Shown here piece by piece: positions 20,328 through 29,248 of a stretch of DNA of 64,000 nucleotides. The position numbers and the translations under genes are program-made. The notes beneath the pieces were generated by a model. The model worked only from the letters and a program-made list of their open reading frames with translations. It was not told the DNA's origin and did not search any database. Positions within the stretch are counted from its first letter, which is position 1; each line of letters starts with the position of its first letter. The DNA is taken from the NCBI GenBank assembly GCA_039720395.1, contig CM077831.1, positions 12,305,803 to 12,369,802 of the forward strand, read 5' to 3'. This stretch comes from Liquidambar formosana. Its lineage: Eukaryota; Streptophyta; Magnoliopsida; Saxifragales; Altingiaceae.

Positions 20328-21614
20328 ATGGAAGCCCTAGACAAGCTCTTGAGTGATTTTCTGAAGGTTATGAGTGCGGAGGCAAGGAAGGAGTTCAAGC
20401 GCTACTGCTTGGATCCATTGTTTTCTTTGATGCATGTGAAGCTTGAAACCACTCTTCTTGCTGCTGCTACATATTTTTGGGATCCCCAACTTCATGTATT
20501 CCGCTTCAACTATGAAGAACTATGCCCAACAATGGAGGAATTCTGCGCCTTGTATGGAGTTTCACCTGTAGGACCTTTCATCCTCCCTACTCCACGCTCA
20601 AGTTACTTGATTTCCTTCTCCAACTTCCTTGGGATTTCTCAACAAGAGGCCTCCATATTTGTGAAGGATCATAAGGTGAATCTCATGGAAATAGCAACTT
20701 CCTTCTTGGCTCATGATAGCAAAGGTACCTTGGATTTCAACCTTCCTACTCAACATGCTCTTGCTTTCTGCTTGGTTGGTCGCTTCCTTATCTCCACAGG
20801 GACTCTCTATGTCCCTATTCAAATTTGTGAACTGATTCCTTTTCTTCTTGAACACAACAACCTGATTCCCATGGTGCTAGCTAAAACCCTCAACAGTTTA
20901 GACAAAGTTCATGATAACCCACAAGCCCCATTAGGAGGGAGCCCCGTTCTACTGCAGATGTGGCTTCTTGAAAGGCTTAATTTCTTATCTCTTACCACCA
21001 TCAATCCATACAAGCCTCAACATTACTGCTGCCGTCGAGTTGAACTCCCTGGTCAATTTTCTTTGAGGGAATGGTTAGGCTACTTCCAAACTCTCTCATG
21101 GCGAAACATCAGGTGGTTTGTCTCCACATGGGGATGCAAGGAACAAATTCTTCTTCGAACTTCTGGGTGTGCTATGGTCAAGCTCGTAGGGTTGAGGTCA
21201 ACTTCATTCTATTGGACTTCAAGAATCCTTCGTCAAATGGGTGCCATGCAAACCATACCTACTTCTGTGGTATTTGATCATTCTGTCGAACCTGTGGGCC
21301 CCACAATGGTTAAGTGGGCCAAGACTAGATGGACTGACCAACTGAAACTGACTCGAGTTGAAAACACTGATGGGCCTTATGTCATGAGCCCTGAATACAA
21401 GACATGGTTGAAGACTAGCTTGGGTGAAAGAGAAACCATACGCAGAGAGAGGATTTATGACCTTATCAAGGACACAGGACTTGGATTTTGCAGGGAAGAC
21501 ATTCTGGAAGCAATGGAAGCAGCACATGCTCATGACTTGCGAAAGAAGCGAAGATTCGAAAGAAAGGAGCAGAAAGCAAACCAAGAGACTCTGAAGAAAA
21601 TCAAAAGGACTTGA
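20328..21614 (+). CDS. Antisense cargo gene of E1: DUF7745-like protein, single exon, 428 aa
   Basis: The intact frame starts MEALDKLLSDFLKVMSAEAR after a TATA box. Residues about 45-85 contain AAATYFWDPQLHVFRFNYEE and LCPTMEEFCALYGVSP, the signature region of DUF7745/PMD-related proteins; then SYLISFSNFLGISQQEASIF, GGSPVLLQMWLLERLNFL and WVFxTWG-like repeats. The C-terminus is charged (LRKKRRFERKEQKANQETLK), consistent with a coiled or nucleic-acid-facing tail. It converges on pol across a T-rich tract. Where E0 has a 146-bp intron, E1 reads straight through VLLQ-MWLLER, so the intron is precisely absent. No enzymatic motif is visible; function unknown. Confidence 0.75.
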   Translation: MEALDKLLSDFLKVMSAEARKEFKRYCLDPLFSLMHVKLETTLLAAATYFWDPQLHVFRFNYEELCPTMEEFCALYGVSPVGPFILPTPRSSYLISFSNFLGISQQEASIFVKDHKVNLMEIATSFLAHDSKGTLDFNLPTQHALAFCLVGRFLISTGTLYVPIQICELIPFLLEHNNLIPMVLAKTLNSLDKVHDNPQAPLGGSPVLLQMWLLERLNFLSLTTINPYKPQHYCCRRVELPGQFSLREWLGYFQTLSWRNIRWFVSTWGCKEQILLRTSGCAMVKLVGLRSTSFYWTSRILRQMGAMQTIPTSVVFDHSVEPVGPTMVKWAKTRWTDQLKLTRVENTDGPYVMSPEYKTWLKTSLGERETIRRERIYDLIKDTGLGFCREDILEAMEAAHAHDLRKKRRFERKEQKANQETLKKIKRT

Positions 21615-21775
21615 AGACTTTAGAAATAGGATATCTATGGCATGTCAATAGTTCTTTATCTAACATCAATAAATTGCTATGTCAAACAATTAGTTCTAAA
21701 TGAATTGCCAATAATAATTCAATTTTGAGATTTGTTGTTGTGGTGTTGTTTGGACCGCACCCAAGGTAACTTTAT

Positions 21776-21827
21776 GGGCTGCCTACGTATCCCCATCCTT
21801 TTTTCATTTTTTTTTTCTTTTTTCTTC

Positions 21828-21858
<31 letters not shown>

Positions 21859-21890
21859 TAGGAATGGGGAATCAAGCCCTCGTAGTTCAA
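21776..21890. repeat. T-rich tract at the convergence of cargo and pol
   Basis: GGGCTGCCTACGTATCCCC precedes a tract of about 60 bases of almost pure T (21798-21858), followed by GGAATGGGGAATCAAGCCC, which is partly complementary to the left arm. The E2 tract (48065-48148) has a different length and interruptions but the same arms. Confidence 0.75.
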
Positions 21891-21942
21891 ATGCCTTAAC
21901 TTTTGCCTAGGCCGCCCTTATGGGTTTTCAACCTAACAGGCC

Positions 21943-24900
21943 TTACACATAGTACTTCTTCAATTGATCCAAATTGGTAGGACGAGCGAACTCAATTCCA
22001 TCCAAATCCATGAGGCGAACAGCCCCTGCTGGTAATATCTCCTTGATAACATACGGGCCACCCCAACTTGGCTTGAACTTCCCTCGTGGATCAAAAATTG
22101 GAGCTCTGATTTCTTTCAACACCAAATCCCCTATCTTCAAACCTCGGTCTTTGACATGCTTGTTGAATGCTCTTGCAACCCTTCGCTGATATCCCTGCAC
22201 ATGATACAAGGCCCTCAATCGCCTTTCATCGAGCAATGCCAGCTCATCATAACGGTTCTTAACCCAATCTGCTTCTGCAATCTGACTTTCCACAGCAACC
22301 CGTAATGACGGTACCTCCAACTCAATAGGCAAAACAGCCTCCATCCCATACACCAAGGAATAAGGGGTAGCCCCTGTTGATGATCTCACAGATGTTCTAT
22401 AGCCCCACAAGGCTAATGGCAACTTCTCATGCCAATCAGTGTAGGTGTCAGCTGTTTTCTGTAGTATCTTCTTAACATTCTTGTTGGCGGCCTCCACTGC
22501 TCCATTAGTCTGCGGGTGATAAGGGGAGGATAAATGGTGCACTATGTTGTATTTCTGCAAAAGCTCCTTGGTTTCTTTCTGAAAGTGCTGACCATTGTCT
22601 GAAATGATCTCATGGGGTACCCCATACCTGTAGATGATGTTGAGCTGTATGAACTGTGCTACCTTCTTAGCGTTCAGGGTCTTGAAAGATGCTGCCTCTA
22701 CCCACTTAGTGAAGTAATCGATAGCTACCAAGATGTACTCATGCCCATTGGAGGCTTTCGGCTTAATCTGCCCAATTATATCTATTCCCCACACTGCAAA
22801 CGGCCAAGGCGACGACATGCTTGTCAAAGGCATGGAAGGCAAGTGTTGTCCATTAGCAAAGACTTGACATTTGTGACACTTCTTAACATGTGCATGGCAA
22901 TCTCTCTCCATTGTAGACCAATAGTAGCCCAACCTCATGATTTTCTTAGCTAGCATATAACCATTCATGTGCGGTGCTCCAACTCCTTCATGGATTTCAC
23001 TAACAAGACGTTCGGCTTCCTCCTCAGTGACACACAACAGATGGACCCCGTCGTATGACCTTCGGTATAGCTTTCCTCCACACAAAACATAGTGACTCGC
23101 TAGCCTCCTTAGTGTTCTCCTATCAATGCGGGATGCTCCTTCAGGATACTCCCTTTCCTCAATGAATTTCATGATGTCATAGTACCAAGGATGGCCATCT
23201 TTCACTTCTCCTTCTCGAATAGAGCAGCAGTACACAGGTTTTTCTCTACATTCTATCACCAACGGTTTTACATTCCCACCATCCGGGATTTCCACCATGG
23301 AAGCTAGAGTTGCCAAAGCATCGGCGAACTGATTCTTATTTCTTGACAAATAATTGAACTCTATTCCCACAAATTCTTTAGTCAAGGCTTCTAAGTAGGC
23401 ATGATACGGTAACAGCTTTTCATCACGAGTCTTCCACTCTTCCTTTATCTGGCAGATAATCAGTGCTGAATCTCCGAAAACCTCCAACTCTTTGATCCCC
23501 AATTCTAGTGCGGCTTCCAACGCAAGGATGCAGGCTTCATACTCAGCAATGTTGTTGGTTGCTTCAAACCCTAACTTAACCGCCAAGGGTGTGAATGCTT
23601 CTTCAGGTGAAACCAGTAGGACTCCTATCCCATACCCTCTCTTATTTGCAGCTCCATCAAAGTATACCTTCCAGATCTTCTTTCCAATCTCCAGGACATC
23701 CTCATCGGGGAATTGGTCATTAAATTGTTCTGATGACGCCACAGGGCAGCTAGCCAAGTAATCTGCAATGACACTTCCTTTTACTGACTTCTGTGTTACA
23801 TACTTTATATCGAATTCATTGAGAAGAATCGACCAACGAGCAGTTCTGTAGGACAAGACCGGCCTTTCTATCAGGTACTTCAGTGGGTCCATTCGGCTTA
23901 TCAAGAAAACCTCATACGACATCATGTAGTGACGTAGTTTCTGAGTTGCCCATACCAAAGCCACACAAGCCTTCTCTATGGCGTTGTACCTCACCTCATA
24001 ATCTGTCATCTTCTTGCTTAGATAGTAAATGGCATTCTCCTTTTTTGACCCCTCAAGGTACTGAGCTAGCATAGCTCCCGTCGCGGTTTCAGTGACCGAC
24101 AAGTATAACAATAACGGCTCACCTTGTCGCGGAGGAACTAGAATTGGTGGATTACTCAAATACCTTTTGATAGTCTCAAAGGCTTCTTGACATTCTTCAT
24201 TCCATACCTTCGGCACACCCTTCTTAAGCAACTTGAAAATCGGCTCACACACCATAGTCAAATTAGCAATGAACCTGCTTATGTACTGAATTCTCCCCAA
24301 GAACCCTCGAATCTGCTTTTCTGTGCTAGGCGGCTCCATCTCCACAATGGCCTTGATTTTTCCCGGATCAACCTCAATTCCTCTCTGAGTGATCATAAAT
24401 CCTAATAACTTGCCCGCAGTGACACCAAAGGCGCATTTCTGTGGATTCAAACGCAAGTTGTACTTCTTTGCTCGCTCCAGGAACCTTTCCAGTGCCATGA
24501 AGTGTCCTTCTCGGTCCACGGACTTCACGATCATGTCGTCCACATACACTTCCACCTCCTTATGGATCATGTCATGCAGCAATGTTGTAGCAGCTCTCTG
24601 ATAGGTAGCCCCGGCATTTCTCAAACCGAACGGCATCACTTTGTAGCAATATGTTCCCCACTGTGTAATAAAGGCCGTTTTCTCCATATCTTGCGGCGCC
24701 ATCTTTATCTGATTGTATCCGGAGAACCCATCCATGAAAGAGAGGAGCGCATGTCCTACCAATACATCAATGTGGGGCAAAGGGAAATCATCCTTAGGGC
24801 TTGCTGCATTAAGATCTCGAAAATCCACACACATCCTCACTTTTCCATCCTTTTTAGGCACGGGAACTATATTGGATAACCACTCGGGATACTCCACAAC

Positions 24901-25290
24901 CTGTAGGAACCCCGCATCGAGTTGTTTGGTTACTTCCTCCTTTACCTTCAATGCCCATTCAGGTTTTAACCTTCTCAATTTTTGCTTTACCGGCTTTTTA
25001 AGGGGATTGGTGGGGATGAAATGCTGCACAATGTCTGGATCTATGCCGGGCATGTCTTCATAAGACCATGCAAAGGCTGTTATGTTGGCCTTTAAGAGGG
25101 CTATCAGCTTTTCTTTTTCAAGTGGTGAAAGGGTTATCCCAATTTTAATTATCTTTGGCAATTCATTTGTCCCTAAATTGATTGATTCCAATTCATCCAT
25201 GTTAGGTTCGGTGACACCCCTTTTCCTTCGCTCGACGAGCTCCGGGGGGACGTCATTCCTAGGATCTATATCCATGCCATAAATATCCAT
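21943..25290 (-). CDS. pol: E1 pol: reverse transcriptase, RNase H, archaeal-type RNase H, integrase
   Basis: From ATG 25290 (MDIYGMDIDPRNDVPPE) about 1115 residues; the frame is open upstream to at least 25359. RT shows WLSNIVPVPKKDGKVRMCVD, FGLRNAGATYQ and the catalytic YVDDMIVKS. A first RNase H (LLLYLSVTETATGAMLAQ...YYLSKKMTDYE) is followed by a second, archaeal-type one (WKVYFDGAANKRGYGIGVLL, EYEACILALEAALELG, GDSALI), the hallmark of the Tat lineage. Integrase has HMNGYMLAKKIMRLGYYW/CHKCQ, WGIDIIGQ, SDNGQHF and NGAVEAANK, ending LKKYYV; no chromodomain. Compared with E2, four residues (DSTV) are missing after PHIDVLV in RT (near 24759). A splice-acceptor-like TTTTGCTTGCAG lies at 25310-25320. 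Confidence 0.95.
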   Translation of the reverse strand: MDIYGMDIDPRNDVPPELVERRKRGVTEPNMDELESINLGTNELPKIIKIGITLSPLEKEKLIALLKANITAFAWSYEDMPGIDPDIVQHFIPTNPLKKPVKQKLRRLKPEWALKVKEEVTKQLDAGFLQVVEYPEWLSNIVPVPKKDGKVRMCVDFRDLNAASPKDDFPLPHIDVLVGHALLSFMDGFSGYNQIKMAPQDMEKTAFITQWGTYCYKVMPFGLRNAGATYQRAATTLLHDMIHKEVEVYVDDMIVKSVDREGHFMALERFLERAKKYNLRLNPQKCAFGVTAGKLLGFMITQRGIEVDPGKIKAIVEMEPPSTEKQIRGFLGRIQYISRFIANLTMVCEPIFKLLKKGVPKVWNEECQEAFETIKRYLSNPPILVPPRQGEPLLLYLSVTETATGAMLAQYLEGSKKENAIYYLSKKMTDYEVRYNAIEKACVALVWATQKLRHYMMSYEVFLISRMDPLKYLIERPVLSYRTARWSILLNEFDIKYVTQKSVKGSVIADYLASCPVASSEQFNDQFPDEDVLEIGKKIWKVYFDGAANKRGYGIGVLLVSPEEAFTPLAVKLGFEATNNIAEYEACILALEAALELGIKELEVFGDSALIICQIKEEWKTRDEKLLPYHAYLEALTKEFVGIEFNYLSRNKNQFADALATLASMVEIPDGGNVKPLVIECREKPVYCCSIREGEVKDGHPWYYDIMKFIEEREYPEGASRIDRRTLRRLASHYVLCGGKLYRRSYDGVHLLCVTEEEAERLVSEIHEGVGAPHMNGYMLAKKIMRLGYYWSTMERDCHAHVKKCHKCQVFANGQHLPSMPLTSMSSPWPFAVWGIDIIGQIKPKASNGHEYILVAIDYFTKWVEAASFKTLNAKKVAQFIQLNIIYRYGVPHEIISDNGQHFQKETKELLQKYNIVHHLSSPYHPQTNGAVEAANKNVKKILQKTADTYTDWHEKLPLALWGYRTSVRSSTGATPYSLVYGMEAVLPIELEVPSLRVAVESQIAEADWVKNRYDELALLDERRLRALYHVQGYQRRVARAFNKHVKDRGLKIGDLVLKEIRAPIFDPRGKFKPSWGGPYVIKEILPAGAVRLMDLDGIEFARPTNLDQLKKYYV

Positions 25291-25309
25291 AGAAGAGAGA
25301 AAGGAAACA

Positions 25310-25484
25310 CTGCAAGCAAAATATATAAAAGAAACACACTTCATTAAAGGAACAAGCAAAAAGACACAAACTTGAAAAGGAAACCAAAATTTGGTGCCAC
25401 ATCTATGAAACGACTCCTAACTCCACAAAGTGGGATAGGCGGACACACTTTATTGAAAGCAGGAAAGACTTCTAACTAAGGAAC
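25310..25484 (-). other. Gap between gag-protease and pol with intron-acceptor-like site
   Basis: In element sense the gag stop is followed by about 170 bases ending in a pyrimidine-rich stretch and TTTTGCTTGCAG, directly before the pol frame. Ogre-type elements are known to splice an intron between protease and RT; this gap fits, but the donor is not certain. Confidence 0.45.
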
Positions 25485-28400
25485 CTACAAGCTACTATCA
25501 GGCAGGTCATGATCTTCCTCTTTAAGGATCTCTGCAATGGCTCCATCTTCTAGGTACCAATTGTGAAGTGGCATGGTTGCATGGTGAATTGACGAATCTT
25601 GGCAATCTTCTGTTGTTGACTCCCCCAAAGTAAGAACCATATCTTGGAACATGGTAACCATAGCCTCGGTATCCACATGCTCTACCCAGTCTTCTTTCTT
25701 CTTTCCCATAGAATTGTACCAACCTGTCAAGCTCTGAGGATTCAGCCCCTCTGTAAAGTACTTGTCACAAAAATCTCTATCTGCCAATGCTGGATCAGAA
25801 CTTGGGTAAAAAGTGCAATAGTGTGGTGGCTCTTCCTTTCTGAACTCTTGTTCTATGCACTGCACATACTCAAACCCAGACAAGGGTATCTCAATTGATT
25901 CAGGTTTTATTTCACATATGGGTACACCCGCCATTTTCAAATCATAGTCCCCTTGAAGCGTAACAACGGCTCCCTCATGTGGGAACTTTACCTTTTGATG
26001 TAATGATGATGGTACAGCCCCAGCAGGATGAATCCAAGGCCTTCCCAATAATAGATTAAAACATGACGGCACATCTAGGACTTGAAACTCCACTCTGAAC
26101 TCCGTGGGTCCCATGATTAAGGGTAGAGTGATCACCCCAATTACTTCTCTACGGGTATTATCATACGCCCTTACTGTCTGCCCTGATGGAGTGAAATCAG
26201 TGGGCCCCAAGCCCAAAACAGTTGCAGTTCTCAAGGGACACACATTCAGCGCGGAACCATTATCAATCAAAACTGTAGGAACTCTCTTCCCCATGGTATC
26301 AACAGTTATATGCAGGGCTTGGGAGTGGCTTGGCCCACTCTTAGGTAAGTCCGCCTCTGCGAACACTATAGTGGAATTCTTCGGAGCAGGGTTTACTAGA
26401 TTCACCAATCCCTCAGGGGACAAATCAACCGGAACCTGTATCTGATTTAACAACTTCAACACTGTCTGTCTGTGCTTGTGAGAGGCCATAAGCAAGCCCC
26501 ATATGGTGATATTGGCATTGGTCTTCTTCAATTGTCGGAGTACTTCATCCTCTTCTTCTTGCACATCAAGGCGCTTATCTAACTCACCCAGTGGATTATC
26601 AGATTCCAAGTGCGGAGGCTTGAAATGGCGGCCCCCTCTTGTCATGTGGTCTACTTCTTCATCACTAGCCCATATGTCATCAATTTCATTTGTGTCACCC
26701 ATCAGGTCATCCCATTCAATCATGTCAATGTCCTCCATCTGCACCTCTTCGGGTATATCATCCCAGCCCGTAGGAATTATGGGCTCACTTGGCAATGGAT
26801 CAGGATAAAGCACATAGTAATCAAACTTCCCCGAAGGTTCTCCCAATAACCCCACTCGAGGGTCTCCTGCTTCATACCTTTCTTTCAACTGCTGTTGGAT
26901 GGACTTCTTTGGCAATTGTAGGGTCTTTTGATCAATGAGGTCTTGAACGACCTTTCTCAACATAGCACAGTCCTCAGTGTCATGGCCGGGTATACCATGG
27001 TATTGGCAATATTGATGGGGTGTTTGGGGTCTTGGCTTTGGAGGGTGAGGTATGATAAGGCCTTGGTTGCAGCATTGGTAAAAGGCTTGGGTCAAGGACA
27101 TGGGTAATGGAGTGTATTGTCTTATGGATAGGCAAGGTCGAGATGGGTCGGCTTCAATGGTATTTATGGAGTTGGATGAATTATGAGAGGGAAGTGGATT
27201 TTGAGTGACATTTGGGCGATTTGGTGGAGTTGGTGGTGAGATGATTTGCTTGTCAAGTAAGTCTTGGATCTCATGCCTAAGGCGATAGCAACGGTTGGTT
27301 GAGTGGCCTTTGGCTTGGTGGAATTTGCAGTATTCATTCTCATTGAAGCTCTTGGGCAATGGATTTGGTGGTGGTCTTGGGTCGAGAGGTTTCAACAGGC
27401 CTCGGCTTTTTAGCTTTTCAAGTACTTTCTCAAGTGGCATATGCAGCTCGGTGAATTGGCGAGGTGGGTTGGTGTCATTTAGGGAGATAGGTTGAATGGG
27501 TTGGGCTATGGCATTGACCTCGGCATTGTTTTTCCCAGCAAAGTTCGGCCTGCGGCTCTTTTGGACTTCTTCTGTCTTGATTGACCCATCAGCTATGGCA
27601 TCCTCAACTTGGGTACCTGCCCCGATAAGAGCCTTGAAATTAGGGAAGTAGTGAGCAAAGAGGTGCTTGTGATACACCGGCAATAGGTTCTTAACCACCA
27701 ACTGAATCTGATCTTCCTCATTCGGTCTATCCGCCATTCTCGAGGCCTTTTGCCTCCACCTTGTAATGAAAGCGGAAAAGGTCTCATTAGCCCCTTGTTT
27801 TGTGGTCTCTAAGTCCCTTCTTGTGACATCCACCTCAGTGTTGTACTTGTAGTGCTCTGAAAACTCATTACATATGTCTTCCCAAGTTCGGGTTCTATTC
27901 TCATCCAAGGCTAGGAACCACTTTAAAGCAGAAGTGGCTAGGGTTTCATGGAACATTTGGGCCAAGAGTTCATCTGTCGCTCCTCGAGGGTGCATAGCTC
28001 GTACATACATTTTCAAATGGGTCTTGAGGCAACCCGTTCCATCAAACTTTTCTAATTCAGGCATCTTGAATTGTAGTGGAATACGAGCTTGAGGAAACAA
28101 AGATAGGGTACGTACATCCACCATGTCATCTGTCCTACGGATTCCCTTTATAGTTCTCTCCAAGGCTTCCACCTTGCTAGCCAACACAGAGTCTGTATCA
28201 GAGGTCTTCCCCTTACTTCCCCCTTCTAGGTTAAAAACTTCAGGTGATTCATTCCCCTTGGGCTGAGTGCTTCCCCCATCATTGGTCTTAGTGCCCTCTC
28301 CAGACTGGGTCCCATTTTCGGTGTTATTCCCCGGGGTACGGCCATTATTCCGTTCGGGTTCGGACATCTTATGTTGGATATCTTGGGCCATTTTCAATGC

Positions 28401-28499
28401 TCTCTCGGATACATCAGTGGTGTAATCAAGTTTGGTCATGATAGCCTTCAAACAAGTCTCAACATCAAAACCCCCTTCATTAGTTGCTTCATCGGCCAT
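25485..28499 (-). CDS. gag: E1 gag-protease polyprotein, 1004 aa
   Basis: Start taken at ATG 28499 (MADEATNEGGFDVETCLKAI), which matches the E3 start; an in-frame GTG lies ten codons upstream. Residues about 140-330 are the retrotransposon gag core (LQFKMPELEKFDGTGCLKTH, KWFLALDENRTRTWEDICNE, TRWRQKASRMADRPNEEDQI). Two CxxH-like clusters follow (YCKFHQAKGHSTNRCYRLRH and YCQYHGIPGHDTEDCAM). The aspartic protease has VPTVLIDNGSALNVCPL, with the D-N-G form I recall as common in this lineage instead of D-T/S-G, and LLGRPWIH as partner. The frame is uninterrupted. The product would form the particle and process itself. Confidence 0.92.
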   Translation of the reverse strand: MADEATNEGGFDVETCLKAIMTKLDYTTDVSERALKMAQDIQHKMSEPERNNGRTPGNNTENGTQSGEGTKTNDGGSTQPKGNESPEVFNLEGGSKGKTSDTDSVLASKVEALERTIKGIRRTDDMVDVRTLSLFPQARIPLQFKMPELEKFDGTGCLKTHLKMYVRAMHPRGATDELLAQMFHETLATSALKWFLALDENRTRTWEDICNEFSEHYKYNTEVDVTRRDLETTKQGANETFSAFITRWRQKASRMADRPNEEDQIQLVVKNLLPVYHKHLFAHYFPNFKALIGAGTQVEDAIADGSIKTEEVQKSRRPNFAGKNNAEVNAIAQPIQPISLNDTNPPRQFTELHMPLEKVLEKLKSRGLLKPLDPRPPPNPLPKSFNENEYCKFHQAKGHSTNRCYRLRHEIQDLLDKQIISPPTPPNRPNVTQNPLPSHNSSNSINTIEADPSRPCLSIRQYTPLPMSLTQAFYQCCNQGLIIPHPPKPRPQTPHQYCQYHGIPGHDTEDCAMLRKVVQDLIDQKTLQLPKKSIQQQLKERYEAGDPRVGLLGEPSGKFDYYVLYPDPLPSEPIIPTGWDDIPEEVQMEDIDMIEWDDLMGDTNEIDDIWASDEEVDHMTRGGRHFKPPHLESDNPLGELDKRLDVQEEEDEVLRQLKKTNANITIWGLLMASHKHRQTVLKLLNQIQVPVDLSPEGLVNLVNPAPKNSTIVFAEADLPKSGPSHSQALHITVDTMGKRVPTVLIDNGSALNVCPLRTATVLGLGPTDFTPSGQTVRAYDNTRREVIGVITLPLIMGPTEFRVEFQVLDVPSCFNLLLGRPWIHPAGAVPSSLHQKVKFPHEGAVVTLQGDYDLKMAGVPICEIKPESIEIPLSGFEYVQCIEQEFRKEEPPHYCTFYPSSDPALADRDFCDKYFTEGLNPQSLTGWYNSMGKKKEDWVEHVDTEAMVTMFQDMVLTLGESTTEDCQDSSIHHATMPLHNWYLEDGAIAEILKEEDHDLPDSSL

Positions 28500-29226
28500 A
28501 TCTGACTGGTTGGTAGAATCAATCTTCACTAAGCGCCCTTGCTGGTCGCGGATCCAAGCCAGTACGCCTTCTCACTCCTCTATGAAAGGGAACAATCAGT
28601 CTCTCATCCTAAGGGTATGTCCTAGGCTTTCATATTTGTCCCAATGACTTCACGCCATATATACTCAATTAGTCCCTTTTAATCCAATCACCTTTGCAAG
28701 GGTCATGGGCGAAAGGTACGTATTAAGGATATAGGGTGCAAAGGTCCTCTATTAATTTTTCCGTTAAGCACATCACAAACACGGTCATGATATCATTACA
28801 AACAATGTGGGTGCATAAGGGTGAAACCATAGTGTCCTGCAAGTCTGTCTATATGGACTAATGATAAGGGTAGGCTGGGGTCCTTCACTTGCTTGAGCAA
28901 TCTTTATACCTAACCACATGTGGCATCAGGAACGCCGCGTGGGTCCAGCAGTACGTGATTAACTCATTTAATATACCCAAGGGCAAGCCCAAGGGTACTT
29001 GGCAAGAGAGGTTGAGAGCTTTCGCCCCAACTCATGGAATCAGGAAAACCAAGGTTGAGGCTAGGCCCGTCAGTGGCAAGGGACATCGATCCTAACATGC
29101 AAGAGTTTGCGCACACAATGCAATAAATGAAAGCACACAATCAAGCGGATGCAATGTGATTGATTTTAATTAAACATAAGAAATTAACCTAGCCCAATTA
29201 AACTTTATAGAGTCTAGCCCACAAAA
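28500..29226 (-). other. E1 5' leader (untranslated)
   Basis: About 730 bases between PBS and gag ATG without a convincing gene. Much is conserved with E2 (54800-55525) and, in opposite orientation, E3 (62253-63107), including TGGACCCACGCGGC and GGGCTTGCCCTTGGGTAT phrases; short open frames here are shared by common descent. Confidence 0.7.
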
Positions 29227-29244
29227 TCCCCAGTGGAGTCGCCA
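29227..29244 (-). other. Primer-binding site of E1
   Basis: Element sense TGGCGACTCCACTGGGGA begins four bases after the LTR end, as in E2 (55526-55543) and E3 (62235-62252). TGG matches the CCA end of a tRNA. Ogre elements are reported to use tRNA-Arg; whether this sequence fits that tRNA needs a tRNA search. Confidence 0.8.
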
Positions 29245-29248
29245 AGTC

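Noticed and set aside
22612..25282. Plus-strand open frames opposite gag and pol of E1 and E2
   Set aside because: They are shadows of the long minus-strand coding regions, without domains or start context.
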